A stretch of DNA of 58,559 bases from an uncultured Gammaproteobacteria bacterium (GTDB lineage Bacteria; Pseudomonadota; Gammaproteobacteria; Pseudomonadales; Azotimanducaceae). Made by a program: the position numbers and the translations under genes. Below, piece after piece: positions 27,922 through 36,427 of this stretch. How positions within the stretch are numbered: the first letter of the stretch is position 1; the number at the start of each line of letters is the position of its first letter. Where the stretch lies: assembly GCA_913045175.1 (NCBI GenBank), contig CAJWQG010000018.1, positions 1 through 58,559 of the forward strand, in the 5' to 3' direction. A model generated the notes under the pieces. The model was given only the letters and a program-made list of their open reading frames with translations. It ran no database searches and was not told where the DNA came from.

Positions 27922-28818
27922 TCACGATCTTGTCAGATGTTGAATGACTTCATCCAGATATCGACTGGTATAGTCCGCATACATGCACGATGAGTGTGGC
28001 GTTATAAATATCTTTTCGTGTTCCCATAGTAGAGAAGTTCGTGGCAGTGGTTCCTCCTCTGTGACATCCAGAAACGCTCCGCCAAGATGCGTCATTACTG
28101 GTAACAAATCCTGAGCAACCAGCGAGTTTCCTCGACCAAAATTATAGATAAAGCTACCTTCTTTCATCAGCGACAGCCGTTCGGCATTCATGAACCGATC
28201 TGTCTCGTCTGTTCCTGGCAAGAGCATGACTACGTGATCAGCATCAGGTAGTAATTGGGGTAAATCATTAACGGTATAAGTGGTTGCATCAATGGAAGTT
28301 CGCCGAACACCGACTATCTTTTTTACAAGGGGCGCCAGCATATCGGCGCAATAGTTACCTATGTGGCCAAGTCCTATTATCAACACCGTTTGCTCGGCGA
28401 GAAGTCGCGTCCCGGTCTGTAAATTGCGATCCCATTCGCGATTGCGATGATTTTGAATCATTGCTGGCATACGATGATTCATGAACAAAAGAGCACCCAG
28501 TAGTGATTCAGCCAATATGGGACCATGAAAGGTTCCGTGCACTACATTTACATTGCCATTGGGATCAGGGGCGACCCAATCACGTCCGGCTGCCGGGGTG
28601 TAGATAGTTTTAAGTTGCGGGAAACCTTCGTACCAGGAGGTTTCAAAGTGCCAGGTAAGTGCGATGTCCGCGCCCGCACCATGATTCCTGAAGGCGGACT
28701 CGCTCTCATATTGTTCTATTTCTGCTGTGGGTAATGCCAGGCACAAGCGATCTAAATCTGACGATGAAAAACTTAGTGACTCTGCGTCGTTGTCAATGAG
28801 AAACATCGCGATCTTCAT
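27922..28818 (-). CDS. D-2-hydroxyacid dehydrogenase family protein
   Basis: 298 residues. NAD(P)-binding Rossmann motif 'VLIIGLGHIGNYCADML' (about residues 133-149), then 'SLMKEGSFIYNFGRGNSLVAQDL' (the Arg that binds the substrate carboxylate), Glu in 'DVTEEEPLP', and His in 'FITPHSSCMY' as the general acid. Closest in size to the GhrA-like glyoxylate/hydroxypyruvate reductases (about 310). The N-terminal catalytic half is divergent. It would fit with glycolate/glyoxylate metabolism of the same chromosome, but this is inference. Adjacent to the EEP gene by a single base, on the same strand. Confidence 0.85.
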   Translation of the reverse strand: MKIAMFLIDNDAESLSFSSSDLDRLCLALPTAEIEQYESESAFRNHGAGADIALTWHFETSWYEGFPQLKTIYTPAAGRDWVAPDPNGNVNVVHGTFHGPILAESLLGALLFMNHRMPAMIQNHRNREWDRNLQTGTRLLAEQTVLIIGLGHIGNYCADMLAPLVKKIVGVRRTSIDATTYTVNDLPQLLPDADHVVMLLPGTDETDRFMNAERLSLMKEGSFIYNFGRGNSLVAQDLLPVMTHLGGAFLDVTEEEPLPRTSLLWEHEKIFITPHSSCMYADYTSRYLDEVIQHLTRS

Positions 28819-29649
28819 CTACAGTTGGATATTGTCGCTATGCTGGCGCAATGTGATTTCTGCGATTATCGCCCTATGGTCCGACAAGGGATCGGGCAGT
28901 ACTCTATGATCCACAAATCTGAACTCGCTGGAGATGAGCACCCAGTCGAGTCCTCGATCTAATGTGGTGAACGTTGTGAGGTCTGCCATTGGATCCCAGG
29001 TGTGGAGGTCAAGTTCCGGCGCGAGGTGCGGGATTAATCGGGGGTCTTCATATGAAGTATTAAAATCCCCCATGATGATTTTCGGGACATCTCGTGGTTC
29101 CAGTGTCTCAATCAGTTTGTCGATTTCACGGCGTCGTTTGCTATCGCTAAGAAAATCCAGATGTAACGAAACAACATCTACTTTTAAGTTCTCGTGTTCC
29201 GACCAGTCTATCGATGAGATGACGAAACCTTTGCGAGTCCTTGCCAGCGAAGGGGTGAAAGTAAGCGTCTGTGAGTTCTGCAGCAGCGATTTCGATAGGA
29301 GTGCGGTTCCATAATCCAGTTGTATGGCGGTTTGGTGTGAGCCGGTGTAGTAGTGTGGATACTGGGCCTGGAGCGCGATGAACTCACCGTGATCGAATGA
29401 ACCATTCCAGAATGGATCCCTGTCGACTTCCTGCAGGGCAATAATATCCAGCGATTCACGTCTGACGACTATGGCGATCTGTGAGAGGTTATGTCTTGCT
29501 TGGGCTTCTGACTGCAGTAACTGGCTCAGTCCTGTTGCACGCGCATGGGCGATATTCAGAGACATGAGCTTTACCCCGGGAGGTTGAGCGTTTATGTAGG
29601 GCAGGAAGGCGAGCAGAGAAGCTGCCAGTAAAAGCCTCATGAACGTCAA
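28819..29649 (-). CDS. Endonuclease/exonuclease/phosphatase (EEP) family protein
   Basis: 276 residues with a signal peptide ('LLLAASLLAFLPYINAQPPG'), so secreted or periplasmic. EEP motifs: 'LMSLNIAHARA' (Asn), 'IIALQEVDRDPFWNG' (Glu and Asp), 'LHLDFLSDSKRRREIDKL', 'IIMGDFNTSYEDP' (GDFN) and 'LDWVLIS' with 'LSDHRAIIAEI' (SDHR). All catalytic residues are present. Members cleave DNA/RNA or phosphoinositides and sphingomyelin; the target here is unknown. The 3' end overlaps the ferredoxin operon by four bases with the same orientation, so these genes are probably cotranscribed. Confidence 0.88.
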   Translation of the reverse strand: MTFMRLLLAASLLAFLPYINAQPPGVKLMSLNIAHARATGLSQLLQSEAQARHNLSQIAIVVRRESLDIIALQEVDRDPFWNGSFDHGEFIALQAQYPHYYTGSHQTAIQLDYGTALLSKSLLQNSQTLTFTPSLARTRKGFVISSIDWSEHENLKVDVVSLHLDFLSDSKRRREIDKLIETLEPRDVPKIIMGDFNTSYEDPRLIPHLAPELDLHTWDPMADLTTFTTLDRGLDWVLISSEFRFVDHRVLPDPLSDHRAIIAEITLRQHSDNIQL

Positions 29650-29966
29650 TATTGAAACTCGGGCAGGTTCACCACAATGTCATCGAGGTCGTCTGTCATT
29701 TCAATCTGGCAGCTTAGGCGTGAATTTGGTTGTCTGTCGGGATTCAGGTCAAGCATTGAATCCTCGTTGTCGCTTGGTTCGCCAACGTTACTAATCCATG
29801 CATCGTCAACAATGACATGGCAGGTCGCACAGGAGCATTCACCTCCACAATCCGCATCAATACCTGGAACCAGGTTATTTATCGCAGTGATCATGATGGA
29901 GTCACCGTTTGACGCATCGATAACGTGCTCGGTTCCGTCATGTTCAATAAATTTTACTTGCGGCAT
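29646..29966 (-). CDS. 2Fe-2S ferredoxin, adrenodoxin/putidaredoxin type
   Basis: 106 residues from ATG 29966, with GGAGAG before it. The frame extends to 30023, but the extension is unconserved. Cluster ligands: C-x5-C-x2-C in 'DCGGECSCATCHVIVDD' and the fourth Cys in 'SRLSCQIEM'. The typical adrenodoxin end 'DDLDDIVVNLPEFQY' follows. Acts as an electron carrier, usually to a cytochrome P450 or an Fe-S assembly step. Directly downstream (minus strand) of its presumed reductase. No P450 gene is in the window. Confidence 0.92.
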   Translation of the reverse strand: MPQVKFIEHDGTEHVIDASNGDSIMITAINNLVPGIDADCGGECSCATCHVIVDDAWISNVGEPSDNEDSMLDLNPDRQPNSRLSCQIEMTDDLDDIVVNLPEFQY

Positions 29967-30032
29967 TCGGCTCTCCAATCTAGAAACGCATACATGATAT
30001 AGGTCGCTATCAGCAAATAACAAGATGGTGTG

Positions 30033-31238
30033 CTACTCGATCAGTGATTTTAGATCCACATCAAGGTCTTTTAGTTTCTCGGGATCTACAGATTGCCCAT
30101 AGAGTTGCTTACAAACCATAAATTCCCGAGGACTATTGACCGCATCGACGGCGACCACCTTGTTTTCGTGTAAGTAGAACACCGCGAATTGATTCGCTGC
30201 TTTGTCACCCCGTATAACCTGGGTCTCACCATCAGCGGAAAAACCTACCATTTGTAATTTGAGGTTGTATTGGTCAGACCAGAACCAGGGAATTGATTCA
30301 TAGGTTTTGTCGCCACCAAGCATGTTTGCTGCCGCGACGCGGGCCTGCTCCATAGCATTGGGAACAGATTCCAGACGCAATCGACGATTCAATATGGGAT
30401 TCGGATGATTTGTATTGTCTCCCGCTGCGAAAATATCGGGATCCGATGTGCGGCAGTATTCATCGACGATGATTCCGTTGTCGCATTCGAGCCCGGCAGC
30501 TTCAGCAAGCTCGATATTCGGGATGATGCCGATTCCCACGATGACAAGGTCTGCAGGAATGCTAAGTTCGCCGCACAATACCTGCTCGACTCTGGCCTCG
30601 CCCGTAAAGCCGCTTACAGCGGTGCTGGTCACGATATTAACGCCATAGGAACTGTGTAATTCGTAGTAGAAAGCGCTCATCTCGGGTGTGGTCACTCGTT
30701 GTAAGATGCGCTCTTCCATTTCGAGTACCGTGACGTTGTGTCCGGCAGAAACAGCAACAGAGGCAACCTCGAGGCCAATATAGCCGCCGCCGACGATACA
30801 CACATTCTTTGCCTGGGGCATTTCCGCCTGGATGCTGCCGACATGAGCTACGCTTCGCAGGTAGTGTATTCCAGGAAGATCGCTCCTGGGTGCATTGAGA
30901 ATTCTTGGCCGACTTCCGGTCGCCAACAATAGTTTTTCATAGTTAACGGTATCGCCTGATGACGTAGTGACAGTATGCTCGTCCGGGTGTATCTCCGTTA
31001 CCGTAACACCCAGGCGTATTTCTATATTGCGTTCTTCGTAGAATTTTTCTGGCCTAAGGTAGACACGTTCCAGACCGTGCTCCCCGGAAAGATACTGCTT
31101 TGACAAAGGCGGGCGCTGATAAGGGATGTGGGTATCATCGCCGATGATGATGATTTCGCCATCATAACCTTCCTGTCGCAGGCTGGCTGCATTCTGTCCC
31201 GCGGCGTGGCCGCCGCCAACAATGACCATGGCACTCAT
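30033..31238 (-). CDS. Ferredoxin reductase, putidaredoxin-reductase type
   Basis: 401 residues. FAD motif 'MSAMVIVGGGHAAGQNAASL' at the N-terminus, 'PYQRPPLSKQYL', an NADH-binding Rossmann segment 'NVCIVGGGYIGLEVASVAVS' near 150, and 'DIFAAGDNTNHPN' (FAD C-terminal motif). Reductase C-terminal domain ends 'PREFMVCKQLYGQ'. Matches the flavoprotein reductases of dioxygenase and P450 chains, and sits 66 bp upstream of the matching ferredoxin on the same strand. It takes electrons from NAD(P)H to that ferredoxin; the terminal oxygenase is not nearby. Intact. Confidence 0.92.
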   Translation of the reverse strand: MSAMVIVGGGHAAGQNAASLRQEGYDGEIIIIGDDTHIPYQRPPLSKQYLSGEHGLERVYLRPEKFYEERNIEIRLGVTVTEIHPDEHTVTTSSGDTVNYEKLLLATGSRPRILNAPRSDLPGIHYLRSVAHVGSIQAEMPQAKNVCIVGGGYIGLEVASVAVSAGHNVTVLEMEERILQRVTTPEMSAFYYELHSSYGVNIVTSTAVSGFTGEARVEQVLCGELSIPADLVIVGIGIIPNIELAEAAGLECDNGIIVDEYCRTSDPDIFAAGDNTNHPNPILNRRLRLESVPNAMEQARVAAANMLGGDKTYESIPWFWSDQYNLKLQMVGFSADGETQVIRGDKAANQFAVFYLHENKVVAVDAVNSPREFMVCKQLYGQSVDPEKLKDLDVDLKSLIE

Positions 31239-31311
31239 TACATTCTCCCTAACTGACGCGAAAGCCGTATTTTACTTGAAGCGGGTGGTGATACCATGTT
31301 TACGTCGATTG

Positions 31312-34125
31312 TCATGCGATAACGATGACCCGAATTGCGTCGAGACGCATATCTGCGTTGTCGATTGATTCCAGTATAAGATCCTGAGTCAGTCGCAGAT
31401 AGTCCAGTTCTTCTTCGCGTACATTGGGATTCACGCTCATGAGGTACTCGAGACGTTCAACTTCGGCATCAAGAATCTGTTTGGTCTGTTTTGTGGCGAC
31501 ACGTTTACGATCTACCAGATACTGATGGGTTTCGTCCCGGGCTTTGGTCAGCATCTCTTTGATTCCGCTTTGTTGGCTGTCGATGATTTTACTTAGTGTT
31601 TCGGGCAGTATTTCGAGAACTTCATCATTGAACTCCTCGAATGCCAACTGTGAAGCCGCGTTCGATAGTGTTGGCGTAATAAGGCTCCGAATGACTGTTG
31701 GAGGCAGATAGCGGTCTACCTGGAGTACAGAAGGTGCCGCGCAGTCCACGACGTGCAGTGTTTCTACGAGTAGTGTTCCTGACTTGATTTTGGGGTGCTT
31801 GATGGCGATCGCAGTGCTATTGCCCGTTACGTCTGAAATGACCACATCCAGAGCCTGTTGAACAATGGGGTTTTCCCAGGTGAAGAAACTAACGTCTTCT
31901 CGAGCGAGTGCCGTTTGTCGATCGTAGGTGAGACGGATGCCATCTTCAGGAAGTTCAGGGTAGCGGAAGTGATCCATGGTCTCCATGCTGACGGAAAAAT
32001 TGCGCTGCATGCTCTCTGTCGGCTTTACGATATGCACATGGTCTCCAAGAGGTTCCGATTCAAGACCAAATAGATCAAATGACGACTCCATATATGCTTC
32101 GAGTACGTCTCCCCCGGCATTGACTGATATGTCCTCCAGCAGTGGCGTCGAGACTTGTGGGCGGTGAGAATTGAGCTCTAATAATCTGTCACGACCTTTA
32201 TTCACCATTTCATTGCGACGTTCATTTTCGATCTTCATTTCCGCAAGGAACTGCTCCTGGTCCACTTGCAGTAATTGATCGAAGTGTTCGTCATAAAGAA
32301 CCTGTGCCACCGGGTTTGGCACAGCAAACAGGTTCATTCCTTCGTGGAACCATCGGAATAGTTTCTCCATCGCCGTACCTGTCAGGTATGGCACATGAAT
32401 TGTCACGTCGTTCTGCTGGCCGATGCGGTCCAATCTTCCTATTCGTTGTTCTAAAAGGTCAGGTCCCAGGGGTAAATCGAAGAGCACCAAATGACTGGCG
32501 AACTGAAAGTTTCTGCCCTCGCTTCCGATCTCGGAGCAGATCATTACCTGAGCGCCTTGAAAGGTTTCAGAAAAATAATTTGCGGAGCGGTCTCTTGCCA
32601 CGAGGTTCATGTCCTCGTGAAAAACAGTAGAGCGAATTACCGTGGTGTCTTTAATTTTGTTGTCCAGCGCGATGGCGACTTCTTTTTGAGCGCAGATCAC
32701 TAGATGTTTATCGTCCGTCTCTTGCAGTCGATTGATGAGCCAGGAAACTCGTGGGTCCTCGTCCACCCATCCCCCACGCAGAAACTCGGGGTGGAACTCA
32801 TTGCCTTGCATAAAGTCCGGTGGCGTAGGCAGGGGGTACGGAGCTAATATTCGTTGCGGGCACCCTTGAACGGAGGACCGCACATTTCTGAACAAAACGC
32901 GACCCGTGCCATGTTGATCCAGCAGATTCTGAACGAGCTCTTCCTCTGTCTGATCCTCAGCGTCGAACTCGCTTTTGATTGCAGCGATTGCGGCTTGATC
33001 GCCTTCAAGCAATAGACGTACATTTTCTGCAACACTTTCAAACTTTGCTTCTTCTGCAAGAAAAGCTTCGTAATCATGGAAACGGTGTGAATCTAACAGT
33101 CGAAGCCGAGCGAAGTGACCGGCTCTGCCTAATTGTTCAGGGGTCGCTGTAAGCAGCAGTAGTCCCTTCGAAGATTGTGAAACTTGTTCAACGACTTGAT
33201 ATTCAGCACTGGCACGTTCCGGTGTCCACCTCAGGTGATGTGCTTCATCGACTACAACCAGATCCCACTCAGCGTCCAGAACCTGCGCAAGACGTTGTTC
33301 GTTATCAGTAAACAGATTCAGTGAGCACAGCACGAGTTGCTGGGCGTCGAAAGGATTGGTGAGATTCATCTCATCGTCCTTCTCAAACCCTTCGTTAAAG
33401 CCTGGTGCGTTGTCCTGCTCGATTTGTATACATCGTTCCTCATCCAGCACTGTAAACTGTAAATTGAAGCGCCGGATCATCTCGACAAACCACTGGAACG
33501 TTAAAGCATGAGGAACGATCACCAGGACCCTCTGCGCTCTGGCTGTTTGTAGCTGCTGGTGAATAATGAGGCCGGCCTCAATGGTCTTCCCAAGGCCGAC
33601 TTCGTCGGCTAAGAGTACCCGTGGTGCAAAACGTTGAGCGACCTCGTTGGCAATGTATAGCTGGTGCGGAATCAAAGAAAATCTTGGACCATATAGGCCT
33701 CGTGATTTTGCCTCCGCTAGTTGAGCAACATGGTTGAGTGTGTGGTATCTAAGGTTGAACCAGTGATTGTCATCCAGTTGGTGGGTGAACAATCGGTCTT
33801 CACTTTTGCTGAATCGGACGTTGGGGTCTAGCTGTGTTTCCACAACTGCTGTATTCGTACCATTGTGTTGTCCGTGGTAGATGTATACGCCATCTTTTTC
33901 GACGACTGATGTCACTGTAATCACAATGTCGTCCTGCGTAGCAATTTCATCACCGGCATTGAATCGAACGCGTGTCAGCGGCGCCTGAGTGCGAGAGTAG
34001 GTTCGTTCTTCTCCGGTCAAGTCAAAAAACATTGAAACCAGTCTATCTTCGAGTCGCAAAACTCGACCCATGCCTAATTCAGGCTCTGCATTACTGATCC
34101 ACTTTTGTCCGGGTTTAAAGTCCAA
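31312..34125 (-). CDS. rapA: RNA polymerase-associated protein RapA
   Basis: 937 residues, close to the family's 968. N-terminal Tudor-like domain ('FKPGQKWISNAEPELGMGRV'), SNF2-type ATPase: 'LLADEVGLGKTIEAGLI' (Walker A, about 180), 'VVDEAHHLRW' (DEAH), and helicase C-terminal motif 'LFDLPLGPDLLEQRIGRLDRIGQ'. Recycles RNA polymerase after termination. A RapA orthologue supports a gammaproteobacterial origin. Intact. Confidence 0.96.
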   Translation of the reverse strand: MDFKPGQKWISNAEPELGMGRVLRLEDRLVSMFFDLTGEERTYSRTQAPLTRVRFNAGDEIATQDDIVITVTSVVEKDGVYIYHGQHNGTNTAVVETQLDPNVRFSKSEDRLFTHQLDDNHWFNLRYHTLNHVAQLAEAKSRGLYGPRFSLIPHQLYIANEVAQRFAPRVLLADEVGLGKTIEAGLIIHQQLQTARAQRVLVIVPHALTFQWFVEMIRRFNLQFTVLDEERCIQIEQDNAPGFNEGFEKDDEMNLTNPFDAQQLVLCSLNLFTDNEQRLAQVLDAEWDLVVVDEAHHLRWTPERASAEYQVVEQVSQSSKGLLLLTATPEQLGRAGHFARLRLLDSHRFHDYEAFLAEEAKFESVAENVRLLLEGDQAAIAAIKSEFDAEDQTEEELVQNLLDQHGTGRVLFRNVRSSVQGCPQRILAPYPLPTPPDFMQGNEFHPEFLRGGWVDEDPRVSWLINRLQETDDKHLVICAQKEVAIALDNKIKDTTVIRSTVFHEDMNLVARDRSANYFSETFQGAQVMICSEIGSEGRNFQFASHLVLFDLPLGPDLLEQRIGRLDRIGQQNDVTIHVPYLTGTAMEKLFRWFHEGMNLFAVPNPVAQVLYDEHFDQLLQVDQEQFLAEMKIENERRNEMVNKGRDRLLELNSHRPQVSTPLLEDISVNAGGDVLEAYMESSFDLFGLESEPLGDHVHIVKPTESMQRNFSVSMETMDHFRYPELPEDGIRLTYDRQTALAREDVSFFTWENPIVQQALDVVISDVTGNSTAIAIKHPKIKSGTLLVETLHVVDCAAPSVLQVDRYLPPTVIRSLITPTLSNAASQLAFEEFNDEVLEILPETLSKIIDSQQSGIKEMLTKARDETHQYLVDRKRVATKQTKQILDAEVERLEYLMSVNPNVREEELDYLRLTQDLILESIDNADMRLDAIRVIVIA

Positions 34126-34205
34126 CTGTTGAGTCCCCGGTTTGTAACGATGTTTTGTGATGCGTTATTGTATAGATCATATATTCAACATTGAGGTAGA
34201 AGACC

Positions 34206-34505
34206 GTGGATGATAGTAGTCGAACAGAATTGGAAGCTGCGACATTTCGCCGCCTGGTGCAACATCTTGATGAAAATAAGGATGTGCAGAACATCGACTT
34301 GATGAATCTCGCCGGATTTTGTCGAAATTGCCTTAGTAAGTGGTACAGGGCGGCGGCTGAGGATAAAGGAATTGACCTTGATTATGAAGAGGTGCGTGAA
34401 ATTGTCTACGGCATGCCCTATGCCGATTGGAAGGACAAATTTCAGAAAGAGGCTACAGCTGAACAAAAAGCCGCCTTTGACGCGGGGAATCATGAACACA
34501 ATTGA
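34206..34505 (+). CDS. DUF1244 family protein
   Basis: 99 residues from GTG 34206. Contains the family hallmark 'LMNLAGFCRNCLSKWYRAA' with the paired cysteines, and 'YGMPYADWKDKFQ'. A small helical protein of unknown role, widespread in Proteobacteria. Divergent from rapA (80-bp gap). Its last codons overlap the next small frame. Confidence 0.9.
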   Translation: MDDSSRTELEAATFRRLVQHLDENKDVQNIDLMNLAGFCRNCLSKWYRAAAEDKGIDLDYEEVREIVYGMPYADWKDKFQKEATAEQKAAFDAGNHEHN

Positions 34506-34656
34506 ACAGATCATCGAGTTGTATGGCCGCGGCGAGACCGAGGCAGCCGAAGTGATGATTGACAGTGAGGAAACATTAGTTGAATTGATGAAGGCCCGGT
34601 CGCTTGATTATGGACAACTCATCGATTACCTCATCGAACAAAAAGCCAGGGGATAG
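34492..34656 (+). CDS. Small hypothetical protein
   Basis: 54 residues beginning at ATG 34492, overlapping DUF1244 by 14 bases with GGGG upstream. Sequence 'TIEQIIELYGRGETEAAEVM' is acidic and helical. No family is recognised. It is probably in an operon with DUF1244 and the GNAT relic, and could alternatively be spurious. Confidence 0.45.
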   Translation: MNTIEQIIELYGRGETEAAEVMIDSEETLVELMKARSLDYGQLIDYLIEQKARG

Positions 34657-34659
34657 AAG

Positions 34660-35132
34660 ATGGTCGAGCAGGTAATACAATTGAGACAAGACGCGTTCTA
34701 CCCGGTAGTCGAATGGGGAGAAGAAATGGAGGTCAGGCGTTTAGTAGTACCGCCGTAGATTTTGCCAGTTTTCTATGGGGTACCGTTGGCAACGGATTCT
34801 GGGAAGATAGACAGGACTGGACGTCGAATCAGTGGCGAGAGCAGCTGGGAGATATTCTAGTAGGCTTCTATGCTGCCTATTGCGGAGGGGAACCGGTAGG
34901 CTGTTTTGAGTTGCGTCGAGACGACAATTCCATACGCATTGAGGGATTTGGTCTGCTGCCGGAGTATCGTGGCAATGGATTAGGGCAGAGCTTGCTTACT
35001 GCTGCCCTTGAGAAATCTTTTGCTATGGGTGGAAAGCGGATTTGGACCCAGTATCCTGTGACAACTCACCCGGCCGCTGAGCCATTGTTCTATTCGATCG
35101 GGTTTAAGTCGAACTCCTCACTAAGCCCCTGA
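34660..35132 (+). pseudogene. GNAT acetyltransferase, frameshifted
   Basis: ATG 34660 opens 'MVEQVIQLRQDAFYPVVEWG' and 'EEMEVRRLVVPP', then meets a TAG at 34756. In the next frame the protein continues 'VDFASFLWGTVGNGFWEDRQ' and 'WREQLGDILVGFYAAYCGG', then the acetyl-CoA segment 'FGLLPEYRGNGLGQSLLTAA'. This matches a GNAT subfamily in which the N-terminal strand and the W-rich segment are contiguous, so one base was gained or lost near 34755. The distal piece alone lacks the first strands and has no good start, so probably no active protein is made. Confidence 0.72.
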
Positions 35133-35137
35133 TTTTT

Positions 35138-35575
35138 CTATATATTTATTAACCTGGACCGGTAGTTTATTGTCCAGGCGTGCTAATACCTTTGTAGCTC
35201 CGCAGCGGCGTGCTAACCGAGCCGTTCAAAACCATGATGGAAATGTTCAACCAGAGTGCCTTCAAAATATGGCGTTAGCCGGACGGTCACAAAAGTCGGT
35301 ACCGGCCATGCTCGTTCGGTGAACCAGTTGTATGAAAATGAAAATTCTGTCTCGGGATTAAACACCTTGATGGTACCGCCAAATGGATGAGGCACTCCTT
35401 TGATATCAACGCTTAGTTCTATTTGCCCAAGAACCTTCGCTTCATAGACTTCAAGTTCATGTCCGGCGCTATACAAGGCCTTAAAGCGATCAAAAGTCTC
35501 GAATTCAGACCAAACATGCTTGGGTGTGGCATCGATGTATGTGCTTCGCCTGACATTTAGCTGACTAATCTGCAT
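35138..35575 (-). pseudogene. SRPBCC (START/Bet v 1-like) protein with two in-frame TAG codons
   Basis: From ATG 35575: 'MQISQLNVRRSTYIDATPKH', 'VWSEFETFDRFKALYSAGHE', 'YNWFTERAWPV', 'VRLTPYFEGTLVEHFHHGFE', a standard SRPBCC layout. At 'ERLG' a TAG (35213-35215) interrupts; the frame continues 'HAAAELQRY', a second TAG (35183-35185), then 'HAWTINYRSRL'. The last helix of this family lies exactly there, so the fold's closing helix is lost. The end at 35138 is taken as the next stop. The family binds hydrophobic ligands. The gene follows bax on the same strand. If the first TAG were the true end, the protein would be about 120 residues and lack the C-terminal helix. Confidence 0.72.
35153..35178. 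terminator. Hairpin between convergent GNAT and SRPBCC genes
   Basis: CCTGGAC (35153-35159) and GTCCAGG (35172-35178) form a perfect 7-bp stem with a 12-base loop. On either strand the flanking run is AT-rich but not a clear U-tract, so a bidirectional terminator is plausible but not certain. It overlaps the read-through extension of the SRPBCC relic. Confidence 0.45.
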
Positions 35576-35600
35576 TCCCATTGGTGATGTCTCCGCGTTG

Positions 35601-36389
35601 TTATGCGCTTCTATCAAACTGTGCCAATTGATTTGCCTTGATCATCGCTTGAATCTCTCGAACATAGGGTAAGCCACGTTCAGAATATTTGAAGAGTCCC
35701 TCCGCCAGGTCAATGCCTTTTGGCAGCATGCCCTGTTCACGCACTTTGGATCTTATTTCTCTGAGGTCTTTATAGGCAACATTGGTGTTGAGAGTAAGCA
35801 GATAGTACTCGACCACTGCTTGAATAGTCTCAAATTCGGCTACTTCGTGCGTTTTCCCAGCATCGCGCGATCTCGGAATCTCCCCGCATCCTTTCTAAAA
35901 ACACCAAATACCAAAGTAGTTGTTACCATTCCGTGCAAAACGAGAAGTGCCCCAGGCCGATTCGTTGGCCGCTTGCGCGATAACCAGTGAGGCAGGAATA
36001 ATATCTATACGAGCGTGCAGAATTTCAAGTGATTCGGCGGTTGGCAGGGTTTCTTTTACTCGATACTTGCTTTTGTAAGCGGCGATAGTTTCGTGTTCAT
36101 CCGTGGTAATGGTTTGACCAGCAGTGTATTTATCGGTCATTGTTGTGACGAATGCGCGCTCGTAGGAAACGAGAATGTTGGCGCTTCTGATCATCGGCAA
36201 CATAAATTCAAAAAAATCCTGCTTCTTTACTTTTACGTCTGTATAGGAGGAGAAATCCGGGACGTACTTAGGAAGCGATGCTAGCGGGGGACCTAGAACT
36301 CTGTTTGGACGTTCTAAAAAAAGAAATCCAACGAGTAATATGAGCGTCAGGAGCAGGACGGCGAATTCTGTCCATTTCACGTTTTGCAT
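35601..36389 (-). pseudogene. bax: Bax-like glucosaminidase-fold protein, interrupted by TAG
   Basis: ATG 36389 begins a signal-anchor helix ('VLLLTLILLVGFLFLERP'). The glucosaminidase-fold domain follows: 'ARIDIIPASLVIAQAANESA' (catalytic Glu in 'ANESAWGTSRFA') and 'NNYFGIWCF'. A TAG at 35895-35897 stops it, but the same frame continues 'KGCGEIPRSRDAGKTHEVAE' and 'YLLTLNTNVAYKDLREIRSK' to 35601. This is the known continuation of Bax proteins ('WCF-KGCG'), so a single nonsense codon truncates the gene after the presumed active site but before the conserved second half. The family remodels peptidoglycan. Confidence 0.88.
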
Positions 36390-36427
36390 CGGGGAAATAT
36401 GATCAATTGGACCAAAGCCTCAATGAC

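Noticed and set aside
28284-28909. Plus-strand frames over the 2-hydroxyacid dehydrogenase gene.
   Set aside because: Antisense to a conserved, intact gene; no coding character.
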